Shown here piece by piece: positions 1-7,208 of a stretch of DNA of 48,719 bases (position 1 is its first letter; the number at the start of each line of letters is the position of its first letter). Under the pieces are notes generated by a model. The model did no database searches. It saw only the letters and a list, made by a program, of their open reading frames with translations, and was not told the DNA's origin. Where the stretch lies: assembly GCA_900539735.1 (NCBI GenBank), contig UQDE01000012.1:1-48719 (forward strand), in the 5' to 3' direction. Position numbers and translations under genes: made by a program. The stretch is from an uncultured Collinsella sp. GTDB taxonomy: Bacteria > Actinomycetota > Coriobacteriia > Coriobacteriales > Coriobacteriaceae.

Positions 1-6
1 AAAGAG

Positions 7-32
7 AAGAGGCGGGGCATGCCCCGCCTCTT
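7..32 (-). terminator. Perfect 26-bp palindrome, probable terminator
   Basis: Two 12-base arms (7-18 and 21-32) are exact reverse complements around a central AT. Read on the minus strand, the hairpin is followed by a CTCTTT tract. It is therefore a plausible intrinsic terminator for minus-strand transcription coming from the hydrogenase side. It could instead belong to a gene left of the window. Confidence 0.5.
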
Positions 33-79
33 ACACCACATCTCTGCGCGCTACCGGTACCCCCGACCACAATCGCGTT

Positions 80-150
80 TCATGCAAAATCGCAGGCGTT
101 CTACCTGCGGTTTTCTTTTCGCGTTTTTCGCCGTGGTTGAGGGTAGCCAC
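80..150. repeat. Intergenic palindromic repeat, copy 1
   Basis: The core is a hairpin with the arms AAAATCGCAGG and CCTGCGGTTTT (about 86-115), followed by a T-rich tract and a second segment ending in TGGTTGAGGG. The stretch TCTACCTGCGGTTTT recurs in the copy at 273-430 together with similar downstream sequence. No convincing gene overlaps it: the short frames here have no ribosome-binding site and no recognisable product. Confidence 0.5.
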
Positions 151-272
151 CCAAACGTAGTAGATGGGCCTATTTCGTGGCAGACGGGTCACGCGGCAGC
201 CCTCACAAGGCAAAAATGATCCGTTTTCCTCCGTCCCCGGGGGCTCAAGGGCTGTCACCGATATGGTGCTAT

Positions 273-430
273 TTCAAAACTATGCCGGATTACGGGGCTA
301 AAGTCGGAGTCCTCATCCATACCCCCTATTTTTGAAAAACAGCAAGCAATCTACCTGCGGTTTTGTTTTTGCGATTTTCGGTATGGTCGGAGGTTCGCTA
401 TCCAGCCCCGTAAACCGACATAGTTTTGTT
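273..430. repeat. Long imperfect inverted repeat, copy 2 of the same family
   Basis: The segment 276-300 (beginning CAAAACTATGCCGG) is nearly the reverse complement of 404-427. The complementarity continues inwards through CCATACCCC (317-325) and GGTATGG (380-386). The centre holds the TCTACCTGCGGTTTT motif shared with the copy at 80-150. The whole could fold into one hairpin of about 155 nt. It resembles a palindromic extragenic element more than a regulatory leader, since no gene starts beside it. Confidence 0.55.
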
Positions 431-459
431 CGCGACGGCACAACCGCGCGTTTAAGCGC

Positions 460-493
460 GGGGCCGGTGGGGCATTTTTGCCCCACCGGCCCC
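460..493 (-). terminator. 15-bp GC-rich hairpin ending the hydrogenase operon
   Basis: Arms 460-474 and 479-493 are perfect reverse complements (15 bp, mostly G and C) with a four-base loop. The hairpin lies 22 bases beyond the stop of the last hydrogenase gene. There is no strong T-run on either side, so termination may be inefficient or factor-assisted, or the hairpin may stabilise the 3' end of the mRNA. Confidence 0.6.
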
Positions 494-514
494 TATCCCA
501 GCTCTATTCCGGCG

Positions 515-856
515 CTACTCCGGCTTGGTTTCTACCGTGGGGGTCTTGTCCGCCGCAACTGGAGTACGAGCGGTGTCCATAGTCAGGCAGTGCTTGGGGC
601 AGCTCTCGATGCACTCACCGCACACCACGCAGGCATACGGGTCGATCGACCAGGTACCACCCTTGCGATCGACCGCAAGCGCGCCCGCCGGGCAACGGCG
701 CGCGCACATGCCGCAGCAGATGCACACGTCCATGTCGTTGACGATATGTCTGCGCAGGCGCGCAGGCGCCGCGAGCTTCTCCTGCGGATAGCACACCGTT
801 ACTGGCCGCTTGACCATAGAACCCAAGGCCGTCTTGGCAAATGTCAGCAAACTCAT
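515..856 (-). CDS. echF: Ech-type hydrogenase ferredoxin subunit (2x[4Fe-4S])
   Basis: This 113-residue polyferredoxin carries two classical [4Fe-4S] motifs: C45, C48, C51 and C55P, then C76, C79, C82 and C86P. In group 4 hydrogenases this subunit (EchF/HycF/NuoI-like) passes electrons between soluble ferredoxin and the small subunit. It is the last gene of the operon and begins 7 bases after the stop of the large-subunit gene, whose final AAAGG may act as its ribosome-binding site. The N-terminal 40 residues are probably a membrane-peripheral helix, as in NuoI-like proteins. The C-terminal tail after the second cluster is short and rich in Thr, Pro and Lys. Assignment is strong from cluster spacing and operon context. 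The symbol follows the Ech nomenclature by analogy. Confidence 0.9.
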   Translation of the reverse strand: MSLLTFAKTALGSMVKRPVTVCYPQEKLAAPARLRRHIVNDMDVCICCGMCARRCPAGALAVDRKGGTWSIDPYACVVCGECIESCPKHCLTMDTARTPVAADKTPTVETKPE

Positions 857-863
857 GCCGCGC

Positions 864-1952
864 CTACCTTTCCGTGCAGCTAATGCAGGGGTCGATGGTC
901 AGGATAATCATGGGCACATTGGCAATGAGCACACCCTGCAGCGCATGCGTCAGACCCGCCAAGTTCTGCGACGTCGGCGTGCGCACGCGGAAACGGTCCA
1001 GATTTTTGGTGCCGTTGCCGCGCACATAGTAATAAGCCTCGCCGCGCGGCTGCTCAATCACAACCTCGCCGCGCGCGCCGTCGGCCGGCGTAAGCTTGGT
1101 GCGCCCGCCAATCCCGTCGTGCGGAATCTTGCCCACAAGCTCCTTAATGATGTCCATGGCCTGCGTGACCTCGGCGCAACGCACCTGGCAGCGGGCATAG
1201 CAATCGCCATCGGTAGCAACGATGGGCTCAAACGCGGCCAAGTCCGCATAGGCGCCGTCACCGAACATGCGCACGTCGTAGTCCACGCCCGAGGCGCGGC
1301 CGAACGGACCGACCATCGAAAGCTCCAGCGCGTCTTTCTTGCTAATCACGCCCACGCCATGCAGGCGCTCGCCGCAGCTGTTGTCGTCCAAAAACGTATG
1401 CACCAGGGCCTCGTAGTCAGGACGCATGGCGTCGAGCGTCTGGACAATGCCCGCCAGCTCGGAGTCCTCGATATCGTGCTTAAGGCCGCCGATCTCGTTA
1501 ATCGACAGAATCACGCGCCCGCCGCAAGTGCTCTCAAAAATCTTGAGTATCTGCTCGCGCAGGGTCCATGACCGATAGAACAGCGCCTCGAAGCCAAAGG
1601 CGTCGGCGAGCAGGCCCAGCCACAGCAGATGCGAGTGAATGCGCGAAAGCTCGTGCAGAATGGTGCGGATATACTGCACGCGACCAGGCACCTCGATGCC
1701 GAGCATGCGCTCGCAGGCGCTGGCATAGCCGCAGCTGTGGCCCACGGCGCAGATGCCGCAGATGCGCTCGGCGATGTAGCCAAACTGATGCATGTCGCGC
1801 TTTTCGGTGAGCTTCTCGAGCCCGCGGTGCACAAAGCCGATCTGAGGAATTGCCTCGATGACGCGGTCATCCTCGATCACCAGGTCCAGATGAAGCGGCT
1901 CGGGCAGCACCGGGTGCTGCGGGCCAAACGGAATAACGGAGCGATGTGCCAT
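864..1952 (-). CDS. echE: Ech-type [NiFe] hydrogenase large (catalytic) subunit
   Basis: This 362-residue protein has both nickel-binding motifs of a true [NiFe] hydrogenase: R63-I-C65-G-I-C68 followed by AVGH near the N terminus, and DPC356-IS-C359-TER at the very end. It therefore should bind the Ni-Fe site, unlike NuoD of complex I, which has lost these cysteines. The protein stops directly after Arg362, the position where the maturation protease normally cuts, so it has no C-terminal extension to remove. It sits between the NuoC-like and ferredoxin genes. The predicted reaction is reversible 2H+ + 2 reduced ferredoxin to H2, coupled to ion translocation by the membrane subunits. No maturation (hyp) genes or formate dehydrogenase lie in the window. 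Confidence 0.93.
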   Translation of the reverse strand: MAHRSVIPFGPQHPVLPEPLHLDLVIEDDRVIEAIPQIGFVHRGLEKLTEKRDMHQFGYIAERICGICAVGHSCGYASACERMLGIEVPGRVQYIRTILHELSRIHSHLLWLGLLADAFGFEALFYRSWTLREQILKIFESTCGGRVILSINEIGGLKHDIEDSELAGIVQTLDAMRPDYEALVHTFLDDNSCGERLHGVGVISKKDALELSMVGPFGRASGVDYDVRMFGDGAYADLAAFEPIVATDGDCYARCQVRCAEVTQAMDIIKELVGKIPHDGIGGRTKLTPADGARGEVVIEQPRGEAYYYVRGNGTKNLDRFRVRTPTSQNLAGLTHALQGVLIANVPMIILTIDPCISCTER

Positions 1953-1957
1953 GGACC

Positions 1958-2701
1958 TTACGCCTCCTTTTTCTGCTTGTCGCGGGCGACCTTGGCGGCA
2001 AGCGCCGCGCGGACCTTGGCCGCTTTCTCGGGATCCATGGCGGCGAGCTTTGCCTCCATCTCGGCGGCCTTGAGCGCGGCCTTCGCAGCAGCCTCATCGT
2101 GCTGAGCATCGGAGCCGGCAGCCGCAGCGGGCTGAGCAGCGACGCCCGCGGCGTCGCCGGCGCTCGCCGCAGCCGAAGCATCGCCGGCACTCGCAGCGCT
2201 CTCCCCTGCAGCAGCCGCAGCCGCGGCGGCCTTCTCGGCAGCAGCCTTGCGCGTCTTGGCCTCGGCGGCGGCACGCACCTTCATGGCTTTCTCGCGCGCG
2301 GCCTTCACCTCGGGCGTGATAACGCTCATGGGTTCGGCAGTCGAGACCTGGTAGAAAAAGCCCTTAAAGTCAATCTGCATATCGGTGATGGCAAGACCAA
2401 ACAGGTCGTGCGTTTCGTTTTCAAACGGGAATACCGCCGGATAGTACGAGCTGATGGACGGAATCTCCTGGTACTGGTCGATGCCCTCAACCACCAGGTT
2501 CTCGATCGCATAGCTGCCGTCCTGCGCAATATGCTCCTGAGCAGCACGAACGTCGATAAACGTATAGACCAAGCGATACGATCCGTCGTCCACACAGCGC
2601 TCGGCATGCATCTGCACAAAGCGCGCGCCGACGCCCTTGAGCGCCTGGACATGTGACAGGAGCTCATCGATCCCGACGGTAGTATAGATAGCCTTTTGCA
2701 T
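1958..2701 (-). CDS. echD: Ech-type hydrogenase NuoC-like subunit with a long Ala-rich tail
   Basis: Residues 1-130 are a NuoC/30-kDa-type domain, recognised by the FPFENETHDLFGL segment near residue 91-103, which is the family signature region in complex I NuoC and HycE N-terminal domains. From about residue 131 to 247 the sequence becomes low-complexity and very rich in Ala, Lys and Glu, which stands out against EchD proteins that mostly consist of the first domain alone. The tail could be a charged helical arm. The start codon overlaps the stop of the upstream small-subunit gene by one base (TAATG), which points to translational coupling. The role is structural, bridging the peripheral catalytic arm. 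Confidence 0.85.
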   Translation of the reverse strand: MQKAIYTTVGIDELLSHVQALKGVGARFVQMHAERCVDDGSYRLVYTFIDVRAAQEHIAQDGSYAIENLVVEGIDQYQEIPSISSYYPAVFPFENETHDLFGLAITDMQIDFKGFFYQVSTAEPMSVITPEVKAAREKAMKVRAAAEAKTRKAAAEKAAAAAAAAGESAASAGDASAAASAGDAAGVAAQPAAAAGSDAQHDEAAAKAALKAAEMEAKLAAMDPEKAAKVRAALAAKVARDKQKKEA

Positions 2702-3288
2702 TACTCGCCCTCCTTTGCAGCGGCGGGCGCGTCGCCGGCCGCGGACGTCCCAGCAGGCGCATCGTCAGCCCCGGCCCCCGCAGCCACAAACCCGCCCTCG
2801 CCCAGCTCAACGCCACCATCCCAGGTTGCGGCGCCGCCCACGGTGAGCGGGTCGCCGCCGGCACGCATCACGGCCTCCTTCTGATCCAGAATGCCGCACG
2901 CCTCCACAATGGCATCGATCACGGTCTCGGGGCGAATGGCGCACCCGGGCGCGTACACGTCCACGGGAATCGCGCGGTCCACGCCGCCGATCACGTTGTA
3001 CGCATCGCGAAACACGCCGCCCGAACACGCGCAGATGCCGCACGCCACCACGCACTTGGGCTCGAGCATCTGGTTGTAGATCTGGCGCACGACAGGCAGG
3101 TTCTGGGCATTGACCGACCCCGTCACCAAAAAGATATCCGCATGCTTGGGGTTGCCGGTGTTGACCACGCCGAAGCGCTCCGCATCGAACAGTGGCGTGA
3201 GCGAGGCCAGCACCTCGATATCGCATCCGTTGCAGCTCGAACCGTCGTAATGAATAACCCACGGCGAGCGCGACATTTTATGATCCAT
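2701..3288 (-). CDS. echC: Ech-type hydrogenase small subunit (NuoB-like)
   Basis: This 195-residue protein is the electron-transferring small subunit. Its proximal [4Fe-4S] ligands are visible as C19 and C22 (SSCNGCD), a Cys cluster at 79-88 (CVVACGICACSGG) and C116 in APGCAIRP. This matches the NuoB/HycG/EchC family of 140-180 residues. After about residue 150 the protein carries an Ala/Gly/Asp-rich tail, echoing the tail of the next subunit. It starts 12 bases after the stop of the membrane fusion gene and overlaps the NuoC-like gene by one base. It should sit between the ferredoxin subunit and the Ni-Fe subunit in the complex. Confidence 0.9.
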   Translation of the reverse strand: MDHKMSRSPWVIHYDGSSCNGCDIEVLASLTPLFDAERFGVVNTGNPKHADIFLVTGSVNAQNLPVVRQIYNQMLEPKCVVACGICACSGGVFRDAYNVIGGVDRAIPVDVYAPGCAIRPETVIDAIVEACGILDQKEAVMRAGGDPLTVGGAATWDGGVELGEGGFVAAGAGADDAPAGTSAAGDAPAAAKEGE

Positions 3289-3300
3289 GGATGCCGCCTC

Positions 3301-6183
3301 CTAAATAAATACGTCGACGAGGATGGGCATAAGGTTGAGCAGACCAAACACCAGCGCCACGCCCCATCCGAGCCTAAAGCAGCTGCGCCAGGTGCTGCGT
3401 GCGAAGGTGTTATCGATCAGCACCTCGACAAAATACGTCGCGGCCATCACGACCAGGGCAACCACCCAGCTCACCGGGTTGTCCCAGACAAAGAACATGC
3501 CCACCCACATCAAAAACAGTACGGTCTCGCACCAGTGCATAAGGGTCATCTTGGCCAGCGTGCCGCCGCTCATCTCGGTGGCGACGCCCTGGACGATCTC
3601 CTGATGCGCATGATGCGAGTACGAAAGGTCAAACGGCGACTTGCGCAGCTTGATGGTAAGCACCGCGAGCAACGCGAGAAAAATGGGTGCGCTGTACACG
3701 ATGATGGGGGCCGACTGCCCCGTCACGGCGATGGAATCGAAGCTGTCGGTGGCAAGGTACAGGCCCACGCTCATCAGCAGAACAGCGGGCTCGTAACTCA
3801 TAACCTGCAGCAACTCACGGTCGGCGCCGACCTGGGCAAACGGGCTTTGCGTCGAGGCGGACGCCAACACCACAAAGATCGCGGCGAGGGTCACCATAAA
3901 CGCACACAGCAGCGTGTTGGAGCCCGACACAAAGATGCCGCCGCCCACCACGGTAAAGATGAGCGCACACGCCATATAGGTATCGTCCATGGTGTTTACG
4001 CTGGCAGGGGCTTTGCGCAGCAGCTTGGCAACGTCGTAGAAGGGCTGCAGCAGACGCGGACCCACACGGCCCTGCATGCGGGCCGAAAGCTTACGGTCAA
4101 GACCGTCAATCAAACCGCCCACAAGCGGCGCAATCAAGGCAAACGCCGCGGTGCCTATAAAGATGCCCACGACACCCGAACCTTCGAAATACTTGCCGCG
4201 CAGCACCGAGGGCGCGCTCATGGCAAGCCTCTCGGGCCCAATCCATGCGCAGCACAGCAGCGCAAACAAGATAATGCTGCAGCACACGACGCTGCCCGCG
4301 GGGCCGATACGCTTCTCGCCAAGGGCGTCCTCCGAGTACCAATTGCGCTTTTCGGCCTTCACCTCGTGCCCCATCGAGCCGCGGAAATGGCGATATTTGT
4401 CGGTTCCCACACCCGAAAGGTACACGTTGACGTGCGGCTTGTTGCTCACGCGGAATGAAGTCAGCAGCACCACGGCGATAAACGCCACGATAACCACCAT
4501 CAGATACATGGCGTCTTTGCCAATAACGTATGGCACGCGGCCAAACACCATGGCCAAGTAAGGCGACACCAAACCGCTCGAGATGAGCGGGAACGCCACG
4601 CAGCACAGAATCAGCAGCGCGGCGATGGTGTTGAGCGCCATCCATTCGGTCTTATGGACATTGACCTCAACGTTTTGAGCCGTGGGGTCGACGCCCGAAA
4701 GCTTGGCAAGCCACTTGCCCCAGAAGAAGAACGTCGCGGCAGAGCCAAAGGCAAGCACCATGATCATGAGCACGTTGCCGGTCTGCGCAAACGCCACCAG
4801 GGCGCCCCACTTGGACACGAGCATGCCAAACGGCGCCACGAACATGCCCATGATGCCCAGCATCATCAGGCGCGTCAGGTGCGGCATGCGGCTGAACATA
4901 CCGTCCATGTCCTCGATATTGCGGCTGCCGATATGATGCTCGGCCGTGCCCACGCACAGGAACAGCAACGACTTTGCCACCGTGTGGAACAGGATCAGGA
5001 AGATGGCCGCCCAGACGGCCTCGGGCGCGCCGACACCCAAGCAGGCACTGATGAGGCCCAGGTTGGAAATGGTGGAGAACGCGAGCACGCGCTTGGCATT
5101 GCTCTGCGAGATGGCCATGAGGGCAGCGAGCAAAAACGTGATGGCACCCACGCTCGTAACCATAAAGCCGGTCACGGGATAGATGGCATAGAGCGGGCTC
5201 AGCTTGACCATCAGGAACACACCGGCTTTGACCATGGTTGACGAGTGCAGCAGGGCGCTCGTGGGCGTGGGGGCAACCATGGCGCCCAACAGCCAAGTGT
5301 GGAACGGCATCTGTGCGGCCTTGGTGAGTGCGGCGAGCGACAGCAGGATGACCGGCATCACCAGTAGCGCGGATTGCACGGTTCCGGCGCCGGAAAGCTC
5401 GATCATGCCCGAGATGGTCAACGGCATACCGTTAACGTGCAGGAACATGAGTCCGGCCAAAAACGCGATGCCGCCCAGCATGTTAAGGATGATCTGGGTG
5501 AAGGCGTTCTTGATGGCCTCGGGCGTGCGCGTGTAGCCAATCATGAGGAACGAGCACACGGTGGTGATTTCCCAGCCGCAGAACAGCCACTCAAGGTTAT
5601 CGCTCGTCACGATGACGAACATGGCCGAGAGGAACAGGAACATAAGCGCCAGGAACTGCGGGCGACGGTCGGGCGCGGTCTGCCCGCGCAGCGCGGCCTC
5701 GTGCTCGTCATGAGCCTGGAAGTCCTTCATGTAGCCCAGGGCATACACGCAGATTAGGCTGCCGACAATGCCAACGGCGAGGACCATGATCACGCTCATG
5801 TAGTCCAGGTAGAACGGCGTCGCCGTGACGGCTTCGGCCGCGGGCAGCGTCATGGCTGCAAAGGCGAGCGAGCCCACCAGCTGGACTATGCCGAGCACCG
5901 TGGTGAGCGCGTTCCTATATTTATACGCGTTGTACAGGATGACGGCGCACAGGATGACATCGATGGCGGAGCTGATGATCGAGAGCACATGCGAGGTGCC
6001 GGGGGCAACCTCAAAGCTCTGCGGACCCGTGCCAAAAAACAAGACGGCGACTACAACTGTCACCGCCATAATAATGCCGGAGCCTACAAGCCCCACCGCA
6101 TCGCGGGCGCGGTCACCGCGCGCGAGCAGCATGCCCAGCGCCGGTACCAGCGGAAACAGGGTAAGGAAATACAGTAGCGTCAT
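3301..6183 (-). CDS. echAB: Fused antiporter-like and NuoH-like membrane subunit (EchA-EchB)
   Basis: One 960-residue frame encodes two membrane subunits that are normally separate. Residues 1 to about 650 are an Mrp/NuoL-type antiporter module: a WE pair in CGWEITTV, the block KAAQMPFHTWLLGAM followed by PTPTSALLHSSTMVKAG, and more than 12 hydrophobic segments. Residues from about 655 are a NuoH/HycD/EchB module, with QGRVGPRLLQPFYD and KSPFDLSYSHHAHQEIVQG, the quinone-pocket-like anchor for the catalytic arm. There is no stop or frame change between them. Met655 (codon 4219-4221) is preceded by GAGAGG at 6-base spacing, so a separate EchB could also be made by internal initiation. It is the first gene of the operon. 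Its start is supported by GGGGGAG upstream. The product should couple ferredoxin oxidation and H2 formation to H+ or Na+ translocation. Confidence 0.9.
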   Translation of the reverse strand: MTLLYFLTLFPLVPALGMLLARGDRARDAVGLVGSGIIMAVTVVVAVLFFGTGPQSFEVAPGTSHVLSIISSAIDVILCAVILYNAYKYRNALTTVLGIVQLVGSLAFAAMTLPAAEAVTATPFYLDYMSVIMVLAVGIVGSLICVYALGYMKDFQAHDEHEAALRGQTAPDRRPQFLALMFLFLSAMFVIVTSDNLEWLFCGWEITTVCSFLMIGYTRTPEAIKNAFTQIILNMLGGIAFLAGLMFLHVNGMPLTISGMIELSGAGTVQSALLVMPVILLSLAALTKAAQMPFHTWLLGAMVAPTPTSALLHSSTMVKAGVFLMVKLSPLYAIYPVTGFMVTSVGAITFLLAALMAISQSNAKRVLAFSTISNLGLISACLGVGAPEAVWAAIFLILFHTVAKSLLFLCVGTAEHHIGSRNIEDMDGMFSRMPHLTRLMMLGIMGMFVAPFGMLVSKWGALVAFAQTGNVLMIMVLAFGSAATFFFWGKWLAKLSGVDPTAQNVEVNVHKTEWMALNTIAALLILCCVAFPLISSGLVSPYLAMVFGRVPYVIGKDAMYLMVVIVAFIAVVLLTSFRVSNKPHVNVYLSGVGTDKYRHFRGSMGHEVKAEKRNWYSEDALGEKRIGPAGSVVCCSIILFALLCCAWIGPERLAMSAPSVLRGKYFEGSGVVGIFIGTAAFALIAPLVGGLIDGLDRKLSARMQGRVGPRLLQPFYDVAKLLRKAPASVNTMDDTYMACALIFTVVGGGIFVSGSNTLLCAFMVTLAAIFVVLASASTQSPFAQVGADRELLQVMSYEPAVLLMSVGLYLATDSFDSIAVTGQSAPIIVYSAPIFLALLAVLTIKLRKSPFDLSYSHHAHQEIVQGVATEMSGGTLAKMTLMHWCETVLFLMWVGMFFVWDNPVSWVVALVVMAATYFVEVLIDNTFARSTWRSCFRLGWGVALVFGLLNLMPILVDVFI

Positions 6184-6327
6184 ACCATCACTCCCCCATG
6201 CAAAAACGCTGCAATTGTTTAACGTTATAGCTCAATTGAGGAGTAGCGGCGGCGGGTTTTCGGTCAACTGGGGAGTTTTAGGCGTACGGGGCAAGGGCAC
6301 GTCCGCTTTGGAGCAGAGAGGCGGCAA

Positions 6328-6351
6328 GAAAAATGCGCCCCTGTGGGCGCA
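6328..6351 (-). terminator. Terminator of the HTH gene
   Basis: Arms 6334-6340 (TGCGCCC) and 6345-6351 (GGGCGCA) pair around a four-base loop. On the minus strand the hairpin is followed by five T residues. It lies 12 bases after the HTH gene's stop and should separate it from the hydrogenase operon downstream. Confidence 0.8.
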
Positions 6352-6363
6352 CCATCCCGTTTG

Positions 6364-6768
6364 CTATTCCGCCTTTTTAACGCGCGGCTTGCGACCGCGC
6401 GGCTTATCGACCAGCGCGGACTCACCGCTCTCGCGGTACTGACGGCACCAAGCCTTGACCGAAGACTCGCTGGGAATCTTGTGCTTGATCATGGCCTCGC
6501 GAACCGTCAAGCCGTTTTCCAAGCGGTCCTTGACCACGGCGAGCTTAACTTCGTACGAATAGGTGTGATGATGCGAACCGGCGTTGAGAACGGCGTCGGC
6601 ACCGCCCACGGCATACGCGCGGGCCCACTGACGAGCCGTGGCCTGGGGAATGCCAAGCTCCGCGGCGAGAGCGCGATGACCAACCCCCTCTTGGAGGATC
6701 TCGACGGCGCGCTGCCTAACCTCGGGCGCATGCGTGCGAGTCCTAGTTGCTTCCGACATACCTGCCAC
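6364..6768 (-). CDS. Double helix-turn-helix protein, transposase-type (IS3/InsE-like)
   Basis: This 134-residue basic protein has two consecutive HTH units. The first is about residues 16-45 (EVRQRAVEILQEGVGHRALAA region, then IPQATARQWARAY), the second about 70-115 (VKLAVVKDRLENGLTVREA, then VKAWCRQY). It ends in a very basic tail. This arrangement is typical of the DNA-binding OrfA half of IS3-type transposases or of domesticated derivatives. No OrfB-type DDE catalytic gene and no terminal inverted repeats were found nearby, so it is more likely a solo or domesticated DNA-binding protein than a live insertion sequence. It has its own terminator. Function is otherwise unknown. Confidence 0.75.
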   Translation of the reverse strand: MAGMSEATRTRTHAPEVRQRAVEILQEGVGHRALAAELGIPQATARQWARAYAVGGADAVLNAGSHHHTYSYEVKLAVVKDRLENGLTVREAMIKHKIPSESSVKAWCRQYRESGESALVDKPRGRKPRVKKAE

Positions 6769-7100
6769 TTCTTAGCCTTAGCCGTTAATCTGCTTTCTTA
6801 CGTGCAAGTTAGATAGTAGCATTTTACTGTTTGCTCAAAGCAGTTAATTAAAATAGACGCGGCGTTATCTGGGCATTTGGCACCAAATTACGACATTTCT
6901 TTATCGATTATTTACGCTGGTAGCTGACTCGCAGCTAATCGTCATTCGCTTGTCAACAAAATTGGCATCTCTTTATGTCCTTTGGCATAGAGGATATAGT
7001 TATTAACCCCTCCCCCAATATTTTTGAGTGATCTGCAAGGCAGTAGACGTCCTCACTCCTCATGATTACCGCGCATTGCCATTCATCGGAGCAAAACAAA
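6769..7100. other. AT-rich intergenic region upstream of the HTH gene
   Basis: The stretch 6810-7030 is clearly more AT-rich than its surroundings. Reading minus, TGCTACTAT (6813-6821) resembles an extended -10 element for the HTH gene, with a weak TTGAGC upstream at short spacing. A 60-codon frame on the minus strand at 6953-7135 runs into the neighbouring terminator and shows no ribosome-binding site, so I do not call it. No RNA gene was recognised. Confidence 0.4.
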
Positions 7101-7133
7101 AAGGGCGGGACCTGCTGCGCTTGCAGGCCCCGC
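7100..7133 (-). terminator. Terminator of the ene-reductase gene
   Basis: Arms 7105-7115 and 7123-7133 form an 11-bp stem with one G-U pair and a 7-base loop. On the minus strand it is followed by CCTTTTT. It lies about 75 bases after the stop of the gene at 7209-9239. Confidence 0.85.
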
Positions 7134-7208
7134 ACCGGTTGACACCCGACGGGACACAGCCGGGCGAGACGGATCCGTGCTACCGCCCCGCCTGGCCGCG
7201 ATGTTCAA

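Noticed and set aside
31..258. 75-codon minus-strand frame in the left intergenic region
   Set aside because: It overlaps a palindromic repeat, has no Shine-Dalgarno and no recognisable product.
3142..4458. 438-codon plus-strand frame inside the hydrogenase membrane gene
   Set aside because: The product is His/Arg/Gln-rich and antisense to well conserved membrane segments.
3301..6183. EchA-EchB fusion as a frameshift or assembly artefact
   Set aside because: The frame is continuous, the junction is a plausible membrane-loop sequence and codon use is uniform; only resequencing could show otherwise.
6953..7135. 60-codon minus-strand frame between the HTH and ene-reductase genes
   Set aside because: It begins inside the ene-reductase terminator and lies in an AT-rich promoter region, with no ribosome-binding site.
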